From NCBI RefSeq assembly GCF_002272895.1, contig NZ_MLAQ01000007.1:1-64000 (forward strand): a stretch of DNA of 64,000 nt, read 5' to 3'. The notes under the pieces are model-generated. The model was not told where the DNA came from. It saw only the letters and a program-made list of their open reading frames with translations, and ran no database searches. The stretch comes from Helicobacter sp. 12S02232-10. GTDB lineage: Bacteria > Campylobacterota > Campylobacteria > Campylobacterales > Helicobacteraceae. Made by a program: the position numbers and the translations under genes. This document shows, in pieces, positions 27,228-37,440 of this stretch (position 1 is the first letter of the stretch; each line of letters starts with the position of its first letter).

Positions 27228-30200
27228 TTAGAATACGTATCTCATTCCCACATTACCACTGATATTGATGTCTTTATAAGCCATCCCTGCCTTTGCCCCT
27301 AGACCTAAATTTACATAGATTCTTCTAAAAAGTTCCATTTCACCACCCGCAGTTAGAGAGGCATAGGTATTGAGTTGGTCTCCTTTTTTGTAGCTAAGGG
27401 TATTATTGCCCACAAATCTGACTTCTTGATCGCCTTTGGATTTAAGAAACAAGTCGCGGCTGATACCAGCTATAAAATACCAATAAGAGGAGTTTTTAAA
27501 GTATTGACGGGTTTCGATAGCAAGATTGAGGGCAACATCTTGTTTTTGATCAGGATCGGCATCAACTCGCAAATCATTATCTACAGGATTGACCATATTA
27601 CCCAAAATTTTGGTAGCAGCGATGTAATAATAGCTTAAGCCTATTTGAGGCTTGATAACAACTGATTTTTCACTGATGCCAAAGACATACCCATAATTAA
27701 CGTTAATATTGGTGGTGTAGGTATTGTAATGATAGCTTTGATTGAGTTGGCTTAGAATCATATCTTGTGAATAGATTTCTTCTTTGTTGAAGCCAAAAGT
27801 TTCACTTGCAGAGATATCAAATTCGCTATTTCCTATATAGGCTCTAGAATAAAGCCCTGCATTTGCGTTATAAGAGTTATTTCGTATGATATCGCCATTG
27901 TATTTTCCTTGAGCGTAGGCGATATATCCCCCGATGATTACATTATTGATAAATCTGTCATAACCAGCATTGATTCCATATAAAGTGCTGTTCCCTCCAT
28001 CTACGAAACTAGCAGTTCCAATAGCAGTAGCCCAAACGTTGTTTTTATAGAGGTTTCTGTTGGCGTATTTATAGATCGCATTTATATTGCCACTTCTAGC
28101 ATCGGCAAAATGCTTTTTCTCCAAATCCCTTAACATATCGGCAAATGTGGGCATATTTGCTTTTGTGCTTGAGAGTTTTACTAATCGACTCATTTTATTG
28201 ACGTCTGTAGCAAGCCTTGTAGCAGCTGTGGAATTATTTTTACGATTGACTGATGAGAGTTGTCCCATTGTGCTTTGGAGTTGGGAAGAGACACGAACGA
28301 AATAATTTAAATCGTTTGAAAATACTCTGTCTTTTGCCCATAAGCCATTGTGCTTATCAATCATTAAGACTTGGAGCCAGTCCATAACGCTTGCCCCTGT
28401 GTTGCCAATATCATTGATCCAAACTTTTCCGCCTTTTTTGTAAAACCAATATCGAATGTCATTAGGATCATAAGGGTTTGTTTTGTCTTCTTCTTTAATA
28501 ATGAAAGAGATTTCTTTGTCATTCACGGTTTTTTCTGCATCTTTGCTTTGAGATCCATCGCTGTTGAGTAGGGCAATTCTATCTGCCATTTCATTGTATA
28601 GATTGTTGGCATTATCTTTGGAATCAGTGGATTTGAATATTTTGCCCTCTGAATTAGTGTAGATATAAGTGATAGTTCCACCTGTTTTTAAGAGTGTGTA
28701 TTTTTGATTGAGTTTGAGACCTTTGACATCGCTGATTTTGATGAGTGGGGTGGCGATACCGCTACTATCAGTTCCATTGTCATTGAAATAAAAAGAGGCA
28801 TTGCCTTTGACGTTGATGGTTTGGATAGTGCTTCCCTTGGGTGTCACATTCATTAGTCCGTATTTATTGGTAAAATCCCCGTTGATTGTAAGGTTGGTTG
28901 GTCCGCCATAGTTCATTATCGCGCCATCATTGAGCGTGAGATTATCAAATATCACGCCGTGAACCCCACGATCAAAAGTAATTTCTGGTGAATCAGGGAT
29001 ATTGAGGGCTTTATTGATATAAACATTGGTGATTTTGCTTGCATCTAAAAAGCTCGATTCGTTAATATTAGCAGTGTCTATAGTAAGACTGTTCCCCCCA
29101 CCGCTGAATTTTAATCCAGCCTGATCTACACCAGTTGTTCCTTTTACTAAAGTCAGTGTGCCAATACTAGAATCTCCGATATTTGTGGTGAATTCAGAAT
29201 AAAAATTATTAATGCTTCCACCATTTCCATTATAGACATTGAGATTTGTAATCGTGAAATCTTTCATTTTGATCCCAGCGTTTTTATCCACGCTATTGGG
29301 TCTTGCAGCCGTTGCATTTAGAGTGCCTATAGTGATTTTTCCTGTGATTCCACTTAGATCCAAACCAACTTCATCCGTAATGGTTTTATTCCCATTTAGG
29401 TTGATCGTTCCTTTATAATCAAAACTGCTCCCTACAGCTTTTAGACTAGAGTGATTTTTGACATTAATGATGGCATTGGGATCATCACCTAAGATTTTAC
29501 CAAGACTACCGCTTGAATTTTTGGCTTCCAAATCCAAATGCCCACTGATAAGTGCTCCATCACCTAGATTAATCGTGCCTCCCAAATAAATATTATCAGC
29601 TTTGAGAACCATATTAGATTTGGCATTATAAGGACCAATGTTGATCACACCGCCTATGCCTCCTATATCTTGGTTCTTGCCTAGCGCGAAATCACTCCCT
29701 ATGGCATCTATAGTGAAAACAGCACTTGTGTTGCCGTAGTTGTTGTAGTTGAGGTTTTGGAGGAAATAAACAGTGCTTTCATCTTGACCTGTTACGTTGT
29801 TGTGCCATTGTTGGGCTTGGAGCTTGAGTGTATAGCTTTTTGCCAAACCACTCGCTCCAGGTATGCCACCCATAGAGCCAAATGCAGCAGCCCCTGATCC
29901 AATTCCAAGCACCCAAGTACCAGGCTTGATGAAAGGTTGGGCATCGATATAATGTTTGCCTGTATCGTATTGAAAACCAATGGTTTTATTATCATCACTC
30001 ATCCAATATGTGATTGCAAGTGTTGAACCATCTGATGTGGTGAAATTAACCCTTTGGTTCAACTCTTTTTTGTAGCCTGCATATTGTGAAGTAGAAGAAT
30101 TGTAGATGATTGAGCCATCTTTAAACTGGATGCCACTTTTGGTTGTAAGGAGATTGTAAGTTGTGCCTGCACTCAGACCGCTAGGGTCTAGAGTAACGTT

Positions 30201-32447
30201 GATTGCAGCCTTAGGGACTTTGATATCGCCTGTGAGGGTCTTATAACCAGCACTTTGTGCTGTATTTTTGTTGAAATAACCTGTAGCATCAGTGCCAATT
30301 GCATTTCCGTTAGCGTCTATATATTGCAGATAATAATTTGTTGTTTTTCCGCTTGCATCTGTTTGAGGGATATAGTAGTGTCCTTGATTATCTGATACGA
30401 TTTTGTCCTCGCTGATTTGGCTTTGATTGAGGCGACTTACTACTTTTCCGTCTGCATCTTTTAGCTCAAAAGTAGCGTAGTAGGGATTTTTTGGATCGCT
30501 TGCATCAGTGTCTTTGGAAAAATACTCAGGTATGCCTGAAGCGTCTTTATAGGTATCTGTTTTGCCTGTAGAGTATTTGGTCATATCAAAGGTAAAAGAC
30601 CCATCCAATACATTGATGAGATTTTTGGCATTTTTTTTCGGATCGGCTCCAAGCGTAATATTTAGCTCTCCGTTATTGATAAAGTCACCATTGTGGATCT
30701 CTAAATAGCTCCCATCTGTAATGTTTAAATCGCCTTGATTGGTGTAAGCGCTTCCTTTGCTCAAAGTCACGCTTCCGTTATTTTTTACTTGAATATCTTG
30801 GGTAGTGAGGTTGTTGGCATAGATTTGGGAATTGTCAAAAATGATATGGTTGATTGTGGTCGTTCCCTTCATTCCGCCATTGTCACTTGCGGCATAAAGC
30901 TTGGAGCTATTTTTCATATTGAGCGTATCGGCAGTAAATGACTGACCGCTTTTAAGCCATAATTCCGCGCTGTTATCAAGTGAAATTGTGCCATTGGAAG
31001 TGGTGGTGTCAGCATAAAGATAGGTAGCCCCACTACTGAAAGTGCCGTTATTTAGGGTTAAATCTTTGGCCTTGATGGTCGAATAGTTAGACTCTAGAGT
31101 GCCTATGGTAAGTTTAGAGATGACAGAAGCATCCAATATTGCCCACTTATCTGTTTTGAGGGTTTTGACATCCAATGAAGTGCCACCACCTTTAAATTCC
31201 AATATAGAGTTATCAACGGTACTTGTTCCATTGTCTGCTAAATAAAGTGTGTCAATAGTGCTTGTGCCAATATTGTTGTAAAAAATTGATCTTGAAGCGC
31301 CTTTATGTGCTGTTAGTGAGCCGATGGTAAAGTTAGATCCATAGACGCTTGCAGTGCTTAGTTCCAATGCTTTTATGGTTGTAGCACCTTGAATTCCTGA
31401 AAAATCTAATGTTGTATTGCCTGTTGTCGAACCGTTGCCCACATTGATTTTTTGTGCATTAAAAGTTCCTGTACCTGAGACTTTGAGACTGGTATAATAG
31501 CCTAAGGTCACATCTTGATTGAATGTGATATTTTTACCATTGAGATTAAAAACTCCTGTGGAGCCTGCAAGTCCGATTCCCCCTGCAGAGCCGTTTAATT
31601 TAAGAGCTCCGTTTAATGTAATATCGCCATAGCCGTGTGTATTCACAGCAAGCGAACGCCCACTGGTAAAGTTGTTTAGATTGATATCAGTGATGGTAAC
31701 GTTTGCGTGGGTATCTAAAGTGCCGGTTCGAAAGGAAGCTGCTATTGATGTTGCATTGGTCAAGGTTCCTATGGTGATATTTCCACTTACGCCCAAGGCA
31801 TTTAATGTGGCATTTTCATAAAGATTAAGTGTGTTGGCAATGGTTAGATTTTTAGCACTTAATGTATTGGTATTTCCAGATAATGTAAAATTATTTATTG
31901 TGATATTGTTTGAAGCATTTAGGGTTGCAGTACCTGTTGTGTTCAGCGTATCCAAAGCAATATCGGTAGCTCCTTTAATGTTAAGAGCATATCCAGAATC
32001 GGTTTGAATTTTTCCGCTTCCTGAGATACTGCCATTAATTGTTATACTTCCTCTTTGACCCTCCAACATACTCCCGCTTGCCATTGAAACATCGCCGTTT
32101 ATTGTTAGATCTGAACTCGATCCTACTAGGGATCCATTGCCCATTTTGAGCAAAGAATTTGCCTCAAAATTTATATTTTTAGCAATGATGGTTACAGATT
32201 GATGACCTAGATAACCCGGACCGATATAATTTTTATTTCGGATAGCTAGATAATGGTTTCCAAAATTATAAGTGGGAGTATAAGTCTTACTAGAGCCTGT
32301 GCTCAAACCACTGATGTATCCGTTATCATTATAAGTTTTTCCATAAAGATAGTAAAAATCATTTGTTGCGTTAGTCTCTGCATAAACCAGATCGTTGAAC
32401 AAAAATGCACAAGAAAAGCAAAAGACTAGTTTAGGAATTTTTATCAT
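27228..32447 (-). CDS. Giant VacA-like autotransporter (type V secretion)
   Basis: 1739 residues. The signal peptide (MIKIPKLVFCFSCAFLFNDL, cleavage likely after VYA at 23) is followed by a passenger of about 1400 residues rich in Asn, Thr, Gly and Ser, with recurring short units such as LTINGD, GKITIGTLNAT and TLTLVKG that suit a beta-helix. The last 290 residues form a beta-barrel ending in GMRYVF with the terminal aromatic residue. NNVWATAIGTASFVDGGNST, YSRAYIGNSEFDISA and the final strand align with the H. pylori VacA barrel. The only cysteines are in the signal peptide. VacA-like paralogues in gastric Helicobacter help colonisation; toxin activity cannot be inferred from the barrel. Confidence 0.92.
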   Translation of the reverse strand: MIKIPKLVFCFSCAFLFNDLVYAETNATNDFYYLYGKTYNDNGYISGLSTGSSKTYTPTYNFGNHYLAIRNKNYIGPGYLGHQSVTIIAKNINFEANSLLKMGNGSLVGSSSDLTINGDVSMASGSMLEGQRGSITINGSISGSGKIQTDSGYALNIKGATDIALDTLNTTGTATLNASNNITINNFTLSGNTNTLSAKNLTIANTLNLYENATLNALGVSGNITIGTLTNATSIAASFRTGTLDTHANVTITDINLNNFTSGRSLAVNTHGYGDITLNGALKLNGSAGGIGLAGSTGVFNLNGKNITFNQDVTLGYYTSLKVSGTGTFNAQKINVGNGSTTGNTTLDFSGIQGATTIKALELSTASVYGSNFTIGSLTAHKGASRSIFYNNIGTSTIDTLYLADNGTSTVDNSILEFKGGGTSLDVKTLKTDKWAILDASVISKLTIGTLESNYSTIKAKDLTLNNGTFSSGATYLYADTTTSNGTISLDNSAELWLKSGQSFTADTLNMKNSSKLYAASDNGGMKGTTTINHIIFDNSQIYANNLTTQDIQVKNNGSVTLSKGSAYTNQGDLNITDGSYLEIHNGDFINNGELNITLGADPKKNAKNLINVLDGSFTFDMTKYSTGKTDTYKDASGIPEYFSKDTDASDPKNPYYATFELKDADGKVVSRLNQSQISEDKIVSDNQGHYYIPQTDASGKTTNYYLQYIDANGNAIGTDATGYFNKNTAQSAGYKTLTGDIKVPKAAINVTLDPSGLSAGTTYNLLTTKSGIQFKDGSIIYNSSTSQYAGYKKELNQRVNFTTSDGSTLAITYWMSDDNKTIGFQYDTGKHYIDAQPFIKPGTWVLGIGSGAAAFGSMGGIPGASGLAKSYTLKLQAQQWHNNVTGQDESTVYFLQNLNYNNYGNTSAVFTIDAIGSDFALGKNQDIGGIGGVINIGPYNAKSNMVLKADNIYLGGTINLGDGALISGHLDLEAKNSSGSLGKILGDDPNAIINVKNHSSLKAVGSSFDYKGTINLNGNKTITDEVGLDLSGITGKITIGTLNATAARPNSVDKNAGIKMKDFTITNLNVYNGNGGSINNFYSEFTTNIGDSSIGTLTLVKGTTGVDQAGLKFSGGGNSLTIDTANINESSFLDASKITNVYINKALNIPDSPEITFDRGVHGVIFDNLTLNDGAIMNYGGPTNLTINGDFTNKYGLMNVTPKGSTIQTINVKGNASFYFNDNGTDSSGIATPLIKISDVKGLKLNQKYTLLKTGGTITYIYTNSEGKIFKSTDSKDNANNLYNEMADRIALLNSDGSQSKDAEKTVNDKEISFIIKEEDKTNPYDPNDIRYWFYKKGGKVWINDIGNTGASVMDWLQVLMIDKHNGLWAKDRVFSNDLNYFVRVSSQLQSTMGQLSSVNRKNNSTAATRLATDVNKMSRLVKLSSTKANMPTFADMLRDLEKKHFADARSGNINAIYKYANRNLYKNNVWATAIGTASFVDGGNSTLYGINAGYDRFINNVIIGGYIAYAQGKYNGDIIRNNSYNANAGLYSRAYIGNSEFDISASETFGFNKEEIYSQDMILSQLNQSYHYNTYTTNINVNYGYVFGISEKSVVIKPQIGLSYYYIAATKILGNMVNPVDNDLRVDADPDQKQDVALNLAIETRQYFKNSSYWYFIAGISRDLFLKSKGDQEVRFVGNNTLSYKKGDQLNTYASLTAGGEMELFRRIYVNLGLGAKAGMAYKDINISGNVGMRYVF

Positions 32448-32685
32448 TGTTTGATCCTATTATAGTAAAACAATGTTTGAAATAAAGCCTTAAAGCAAAA
32501 TATTTCATCATATACCATTTCTTTTTGCCCCTGAAAATATCCTTATTATTTATACAACATATATTTTTATTTATTATAACTCATAATGATGAATATTTCA
32601 AATGAAAGCAAGTAGTCTTGCTTATCAAATGTGTCAAACCCTTGTTTTAAGGGTATTTTCAATCAAGACATTAAGATATCAGACA

Positions 32686-34068
32686 TCAGTGTTGTTGTAA
32701 GATATCTGCACGAGGATAGACAAAAACCGTTTTTCGTTCTATGCGGATTTTGTCAGGTTCATCGGTGGCAAAAGCCTCAATGGTGATAGGGATTGTGATA
32801 TCTTTATTGGTATTGTCCCCTAAAGGTTTTTTTGCTCTCAAAATTACGACTTCTTTGATTTTGCTCCCTGCTTTTAGAGGGATATCGCTTGTAGGGCGAA
32901 TGATTTCAATATCGTCGCGATTTTTGATTTTGAAAGCGTATCGGTGATCATTCTTATCGGTATTTTGGAATAAAAAGACATAATCATTATCGATCGTACT
33001 TGGATTTCTGATTTCATAAAGCTCAGTGGTACGCGTGATGTTTAAAAGCATATGCTCTTTTTTGCCCCCTACGATTAAAAGAATGGCAAAAACAAAACCA
33101 AGCACGACCATATAGCCGATGGTTTTGAATCTGAAATACTTGACTTTAGTTTTTGTCTTTAGGGCATTTGGAGAGATCCAACCGATTAATGAGGGTTTTC
33201 CGAGTTTGCCCATCACGGCTGTACAGGCATCGGCGCATTCAAGGCAATTGATACACTCAAGTTGCATTCCTTTGCGGATATCAATATGAGTGGGGCAGAC
33301 ACGAACACATTTTTCGCAGTTGATACATTCGGCATTTGCGTCACGTTTTTGCGGGGGCAAATGGATTTTTTCTCCTTCTTGGGTATAGATGGAACCGCCA
33401 CGCTTTTCATCATAAATGGCAGTGATGGTATCATCATCATAAAGCACGGATTGCACTCTGGCATAAGGGCACATATAAATGCAAAAATTCTCTGCTATAA
33501 AAGTGATATCAAAGATCAAAAAAATCGCAATACAAAGCCAAAATGCCAATAATACCTTATGGTCTTTTGGCGAGGCAAGATAGGTAAAAAAATCTTCAGG
33601 CGGGACGAAATAAAATAAAAATACCGCTGCAGCCATCAAGGCAATCAGGGCAAAAATCAAAATCCCGACGATTTTTTTAATGTCATTGGAAAATAGATTG
33701 AGCTTGGGTTTTTCTTGTTTGTTGGAGATTTTTTTGCGTAGTTTTAAGATTTTAGTCTCTATAAGGTCGCGATAAATCACGCGAAATATTGTTTGTGGGC
33801 AGCTCCAACCGCACCAGATTCGTCCTCCTAGCGTTGTCATAAAAAATATACCCACAAATAAAATGATGAGCAAAAAAGGCATTAAATACAACTCTTGGAC
33901 GTTAAAAACAATTCCAACCAAATGGAGTTCCATTCGGTCAAAAGACAGCAAAAAAATATGGTTCCCATTGATTTTGATAAAGGGCAGGACTATGGCGATT
34001 ATGGTGATGATAAAATAAACAAAATAACGTTTTTTTCGATAGAAAGTGCTGTTTGGAAGCGAGTCCAT
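32686..34068 (-). CDS. ccoG: Cytochrome c oxidase accessory protein CcoG (FixG/RdxA type)
   Basis: Membrane iron-sulfur protein that reduces copper during assembly of cbb3 oxidase. About 460 residues with five membrane segments, a periplasmic-type C-terminal domain and two [4Fe-4S] motifs, CINCEKCVRVCP and CINCLECADAC. Two further cysteine motifs, CGWSCPQT and CIYMCPY, lie in the membrane part as in the family. AAGGAG precedes two consecutive ATG codons, and the second (34068) has the better spacing. The ccoNOQP genes are not in the window. The cytochrome bc1 genes that would feed cbb3 oxidase are at 61045-63648. Confidence 0.93.
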   Translation of the reverse strand: MDSLPNSTFYRKKRYFVYFIITIIAIVLPFIKINGNHIFLLSFDRMELHLVGIVFNVQELYLMPFLLIILFVGIFFMTTLGGRIWCGWSCPQTIFRVIYRDLIETKILKLRKKISNKQEKPKLNLFSNDIKKIVGILIFALIALMAAAVFLFYFVPPEDFFTYLASPKDHKVLLAFWLCIAIFLIFDITFIAENFCIYMCPYARVQSVLYDDDTITAIYDEKRGGSIYTQEGEKIHLPPQKRDANAECINCEKCVRVCPTHIDIRKGMQLECINCLECADACTAVMGKLGKPSLIGWISPNALKTKTKVKYFRFKTIGYMVVLGFVFAILLIVGGKKEHMLLNITRTTELYEIRNPSTIDNDYVFLFQNTDKNDHRYAFKIKNRDDIEIIRPTSDIPLKAGSKIKEVVILRAKKPLGDNTNKDITIPITIEAFATDEPDKIRIERKTVFVYPRADILQQH

Positions 34069-34157
34069 CATCTCTCCTTTGTATGGTTGGGTTATCTTCT
34101 AGAAGAAGATAGGTTGTTTTGCAGCAATCGTGAAGGGCTGCTTTTATAAATTACGAA

Positions 34158-34895
34158 TTATCGGGCGATCCAGCCTTTTTGTACCCAGATTTTTTGGGCT
34201 TGATTGGAGCGGATAAAGTCGATAAATTCTTGAGCGAGTTTTTTATTTTGAGCATCGTTTGCAATGACGATTTCTGCGGCACGATAAATCACATAGTTTT
34301 TTCCTGCGGGAATGAATTTTGCCCCATCATTTTGCCAATGTTTCCAAATGATCATTGCATCGATGTTTTTGTCTTGATTCCAAGATTTCAGTGCTTCGGC
34401 ACTATTTTTTGCAAATACGAGGATATTTTTTCGGAGTTTTTCTAGATTGCTTATATTCCCGTTTTTAAGTGCCATATCTTCCCATAATCCGGGTTGTCCT
34501 GAACCATCTACGACCAAAACACCCACCCCTTGTTTTAAAAGATCATCAAAAGAGTGGATTTTTTTGGGATTGTTTGGACGCACAAGAATTCCTGATTCTC
34601 TAATGTTGAGGACTTGCGTGTTTTTGAGATTGATTTTTGATGAAAAAATATTGGCAAATTCATCCATCATCAATGAAGAACCGCTAAAGAAAATATCAGC
34701 GTTTTTGAGTGCTTCTTCTTTCCAAATCGGAGTTGGTCCTGCGATGATGTTGATTTGATTTCCCGTTTTGGCTTCATAAGTTTTTGCCAATTCTTTGATG
34801 GCAGGGGCAGGACCTCCTGGACCATAGACATTTAAGGTTTGGGCGTTTAGGATTGCCCCCAGTGCGATGAGACTTAGAAAAAATAACTTTATCAT
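34158..34895 (-). CDS. AcfC-like periplasmic substrate-binding protein
   Basis: 245 residues with a signal peptide (MIKLFFLSLIALGAILNA) and a ModA/SfuA-like binding-protein fold. LNVYGPGGPAPAIKELAKTYE and the AGPTPIWKEEALKNADIFFSGS block resemble the accessory colonisation factor AcfC of Vibrio and its relatives, which bind an oxyanion. No permease or ATPase gene is adjacent, so it is an orphan binding protein here. It precedes ccoG on the same strand by 89 bp. The ribosome-binding site is AAAGGAA. The ligand is not known. Confidence 0.75.
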   Translation of the reverse strand: MIKLFFLSLIALGAILNAQTLNVYGPGGPAPAIKELAKTYEAKTGNQINIIAGPTPIWKEEALKNADIFFSGSSLMMDEFANIFSSKINLKNTQVLNIRESGILVRPNNPKKIHSFDDLLKQGVGVLVVDGSGQPGLWEDMALKNGNISNLEKLRKNILVFAKNSAEALKSWNQDKNIDAMIIWKHWQNDGAKFIPAGKNYVIYRAAEIVIANDAQNKKLAQEFIDFIRSNQAQKIWVQKGWIAR

Positions 34896-35043
34896 TGAAA
34901 TTCCTTTGGCATTTAACGCTTTTGATTTTAACTCAAACGGCTCGCATTGTATAACTTTTGTCTTAAAATTTAGATTTATATTCTTGTTGGTTTTGGTAAA
35001 ATTTGATCAAAATATTTCAAAATTTTAAACGAAGGATCCTTTG

Positions 35044-36639
35044 ATGTTGCAGACAATCAATCTTACAATGCGTTATGCTACCAAAAAACTTTTTGAAAAT
35101 GTTAATATTAAATTGGACAAAAATAAGCGATACGGGCTTATAGGGGCTAATGGTGCAGGAAAAAGTACATTTTTAAAAATCCTAAGTGGGGCAAATGAGG
35201 CAAGCAGTGGGGAAGTGGTGATTGAATCAGGATTGCGTTTGGGTGTTTTGGGGCAGGATCAATATGCTTTTGAGTATCTTAGCCTTAAAGATGCTGTTTT
35301 GATTGGGAATAAGAGGCTTTATGAGGCAATTAAGGAAAAAGAGAAGCTTTATGAACAAGGCGATTTGAGTGATGAAAAAATCAATGAGCGTTTAGGAGAG
35401 CTTGAAATGATTTGTGCTGAAGAAGATCCGATGTATGAAGCAGAAGTTGTGATTGAAAAAATATTGGAGGATTTAGGATTTGAAAGATCGATGCACGAAG
35501 AACCTATGAGGACACTCACAGGCGGGGATAAGTTCAAAATCTTATTGGCGCAAGTGCTTTTTCCAAAGCCTGATATTTTACTCTTAGATGAGCCGACTAA
35601 TAACCTTGATTTGCATTCTATTGCGTGGCTGGAAGAAAATCTGAAGCATCACGAAGGGACAATGGTAGTCATCAGCCACGACAGGCACTTTTTAAATGCA
35701 GTTTGTACGCATATTTTGGATATGGATTTTCATACCGTGCGAGAGTTTAGCGGGAATTATGATGATTGGTATATTGCTTCTACACTCATTGCAAAACAAC
35801 AAGAAGCCCAAAGAAATAAAAAGCTTAAGGAAAAAGAAGAGCTTGAGACTTTTATCGCACGTTTTTCAGCTAACGCAAGTAAAGCCAAACAAGCCACTTC
35901 TAGGCAAAAACAGCTTGAAAAACTCAATATCGAAAGCTTGGCAGTTTCAGCTAGACGCGATCCAAGCATTGTATTCAAACCAAAACGCTTGATTGGGAAT
36001 GAGGCACTTGAATGTGAGAATGTTTCTAAAAGCTACGGAGATCATCCTGTGCTTAAAAATGTGAGTATTAAGGTAATGCCAAGCGATAAGATTGCCATCA
36101 TAGGACCTAATGGAGTGGGCAAAAGCACACTATGTAAAATCCTTGTAGAAGAGCTTCCTGCTGATATAGGTAGTGTAAAATGGGGAGCAACAGTGCAAAG
36201 AGGATATTTTCCTCAAAATGTGAGCGAAGAAATCAAAGGCAAAGAGAGTCTTTATGAATGGCTTCGCAGTTTTGACAAAAAAATAGAATCTTCTGAAATT
36301 AGGACGAGTTTAGGGCGAATGCTTTTTAGCGGGGAAGAGCAAGAAAAAAGTATCGATGCCTTAAGTGGTGGGGAAAAGCATCGGATGGTGCTTTCAAAAC
36401 TAATGCTTGAGGGAGGTAATTTTTTGGTGCTTGATGAGCCAACGAATCATTTGGATTTGGAATCTATCATTGCTTTGGGGGAAGCACTTTATAAGTTTGA
36501 GGGTTGTGTGATTTGTGTGAGTCACGATCGGGAGCTGATTGATGCGTATGCCAATCGGATCATTGAGCTTGTTCCAAGCCAAGAGGGGGCAAAAGTGATT
36601 GATTTTAGAGGCAGTTATGAAGAGTATTTGCAAAGATGA
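35044..36639 (+). CDS. ABC-F family ATPase (YbiT-like)
   Basis: A soluble protein with two ABC domains and no membrane segment. Walker A motifs are GANGAGKST and GPNGVGKST; Walker B motifs are ILLLDEPTNNLDL and FLVLDEPTNHLDL. The first signature is altered (LTGGDKF), the second canonical (LSGGEKH). The linker between them is charged, as in ribosome-associated ABC-F factors that act on translation. At 531 residues it matches the YbiT subgroup. The ATG at 35044 (after GAAGGATCC) is preferred to the adjacent TTG at 35041. It is followed 42 bp later by the DUF815 ATPase. Confidence 0.9.
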   Translation: MLQTINLTMRYATKKLFENVNIKLDKNKRYGLIGANGAGKSTFLKILSGANEASSGEVVIESGLRLGVLGQDQYAFEYLSLKDAVLIGNKRLYEAIKEKEKLYEQGDLSDEKINERLGELEMICAEEDPMYEAEVVIEKILEDLGFERSMHEEPMRTLTGGDKFKILLAQVLFPKPDILLLDEPTNNLDLHSIAWLEENLKHHEGTMVVISHDRHFLNAVCTHILDMDFHTVREFSGNYDDWYIASTLIAKQQEAQRNKKLKEKEELETFIARFSANASKAKQATSRQKQLEKLNIESLAVSARRDPSIVFKPKRLIGNEALECENVSKSYGDHPVLKNVSIKVMPSDKIAIIGPNGVGKSTLCKILVEELPADIGSVKWGATVQRGYFPQNVSEEIKGKESLYEWLRSFDKKIESSEIRTSLGRMLFSGEEQEKSIDALSGGEKHRMVLSKLMLEGGNFLVLDEPTNHLDLESIIALGEALYKFEGCVICVSHDRELIDAYANRIIELVPSQEGAKVIDFRGSYEEYLQR

Positions 36640-36681
36640 GTTTTTTAGATTTTAAATGGTGTTTTTAAGTGGGGTAAAAGT

Positions 36682-37440
36682 ATGGATTTAAAATGCGATT
36701 GGGAAAAGAGTAAAGCTTGCGTATTCCGAAACTTTTTAGGTGGGTATTTTCATCTGATCAAAGAATTTGACAGGGTTGATTTGAGAGGGCTTTTGGGATT
36801 AGAGGCAGAGATTAAAAAACTTGAAAAAAACACTTTAGCATTTTGTGAGGGAAAAAGTGCTTCTAATGTCCTTTTATGGGGAGCGAGGGGCTGTGGCAAA
36901 AGCTCAATGATGAAAGGAGTGTTTGCAAAATACCTCTATGAGGTTGATACACCTTTGCGTTTGGTTGAGATAGAAAAAAACGACATTCATATCCTGCCTT
37001 TTTTGATAGATGATTTAAGAGAGCGATCATTCCGATTTGTGATTTATTGTGATGATTTGTCTTTTGAAGTCGGTGATAAAAGTTACAAAGCCCTTAAAAG
37101 CGTTTTGGAGGGTTCGCTTGAGAAGAAACCTGAAAACGTGTTGGTATATGCGACTTCCAATCGGCGCCATTTGGTTGCTGAGAGTGAAGAAGTTTTAGAG
37201 ATCCATCAAAATGATGTATTTGATGAGTTGATCTCTTTAAGTGATCGTTTCGGGCTGTCTATGGGGGTTTATGCGCTTGGAGCAGAGGAATATTTGGCGA
37301 TTGTGAGAAGCTTATGCGCTACTGAAGAAGAGTTTTTATCCATCAAAAATCAAGCGATGAATTATGCAGGTATCAAAGGAAATAGGAGTGGGAGAAGCGC
37401 AAAGGAATTTTATAAGCTCTATAAAAACGGGATTATTTAG
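36682..37440 (+). CDS. DUF815-family AAA ATPase
   Basis: 252 residues. SNVLLWGARGCGKSSMMKGVF is a clear Walker A and FRFVIYCDDLSF the Walker B; VLVYATSNRRHLV is the sensor-1 strand with its Asn, and RSGRSAKEFYKLY at the end looks like a sensor-2 region. This is the DUF815 (P-loop, AAA+) family found throughout bacteria, whose substrate is not established. Start codon follows GGGGTAAAAGT. It converges on the NifS-like gene and overlaps its end by 4 bp. Confidence 0.88.
   Translation: MDLKCDWEKSKACVFRNFLGGYFHLIKEFDRVDLRGLLGLEAEIKKLEKNTLAFCEGKSASNVLLWGARGCGKSSMMKGVFAKYLYEVDTPLRLVEIEKNDIHILPFLIDDLRERSFRFVIYCDDLSFEVGDKSYKALKSVLEGSLEKKPENVLVYATSNRRHLVAESEEVLEIHQNDVFDELISLSDRFGLSMGVYALGAEEYLAIVRSLCATEEEFLSIKNQAMNYAGIKGNRSGRSAKEFYKLYKNGII

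Noticed and set aside
27228..32447. Repetitive passenger as a CRISPR or DNA tandem-repeat array
   Set aside because: The repeats are short, degenerate protein-level beta-helix units without regular spacing.
32560..32600. Fur-box-like sequence upstream of the autotransporter
   Set aside because: Only a partial AATGATGAATATT match in very AT-rich DNA, with poor symmetry.
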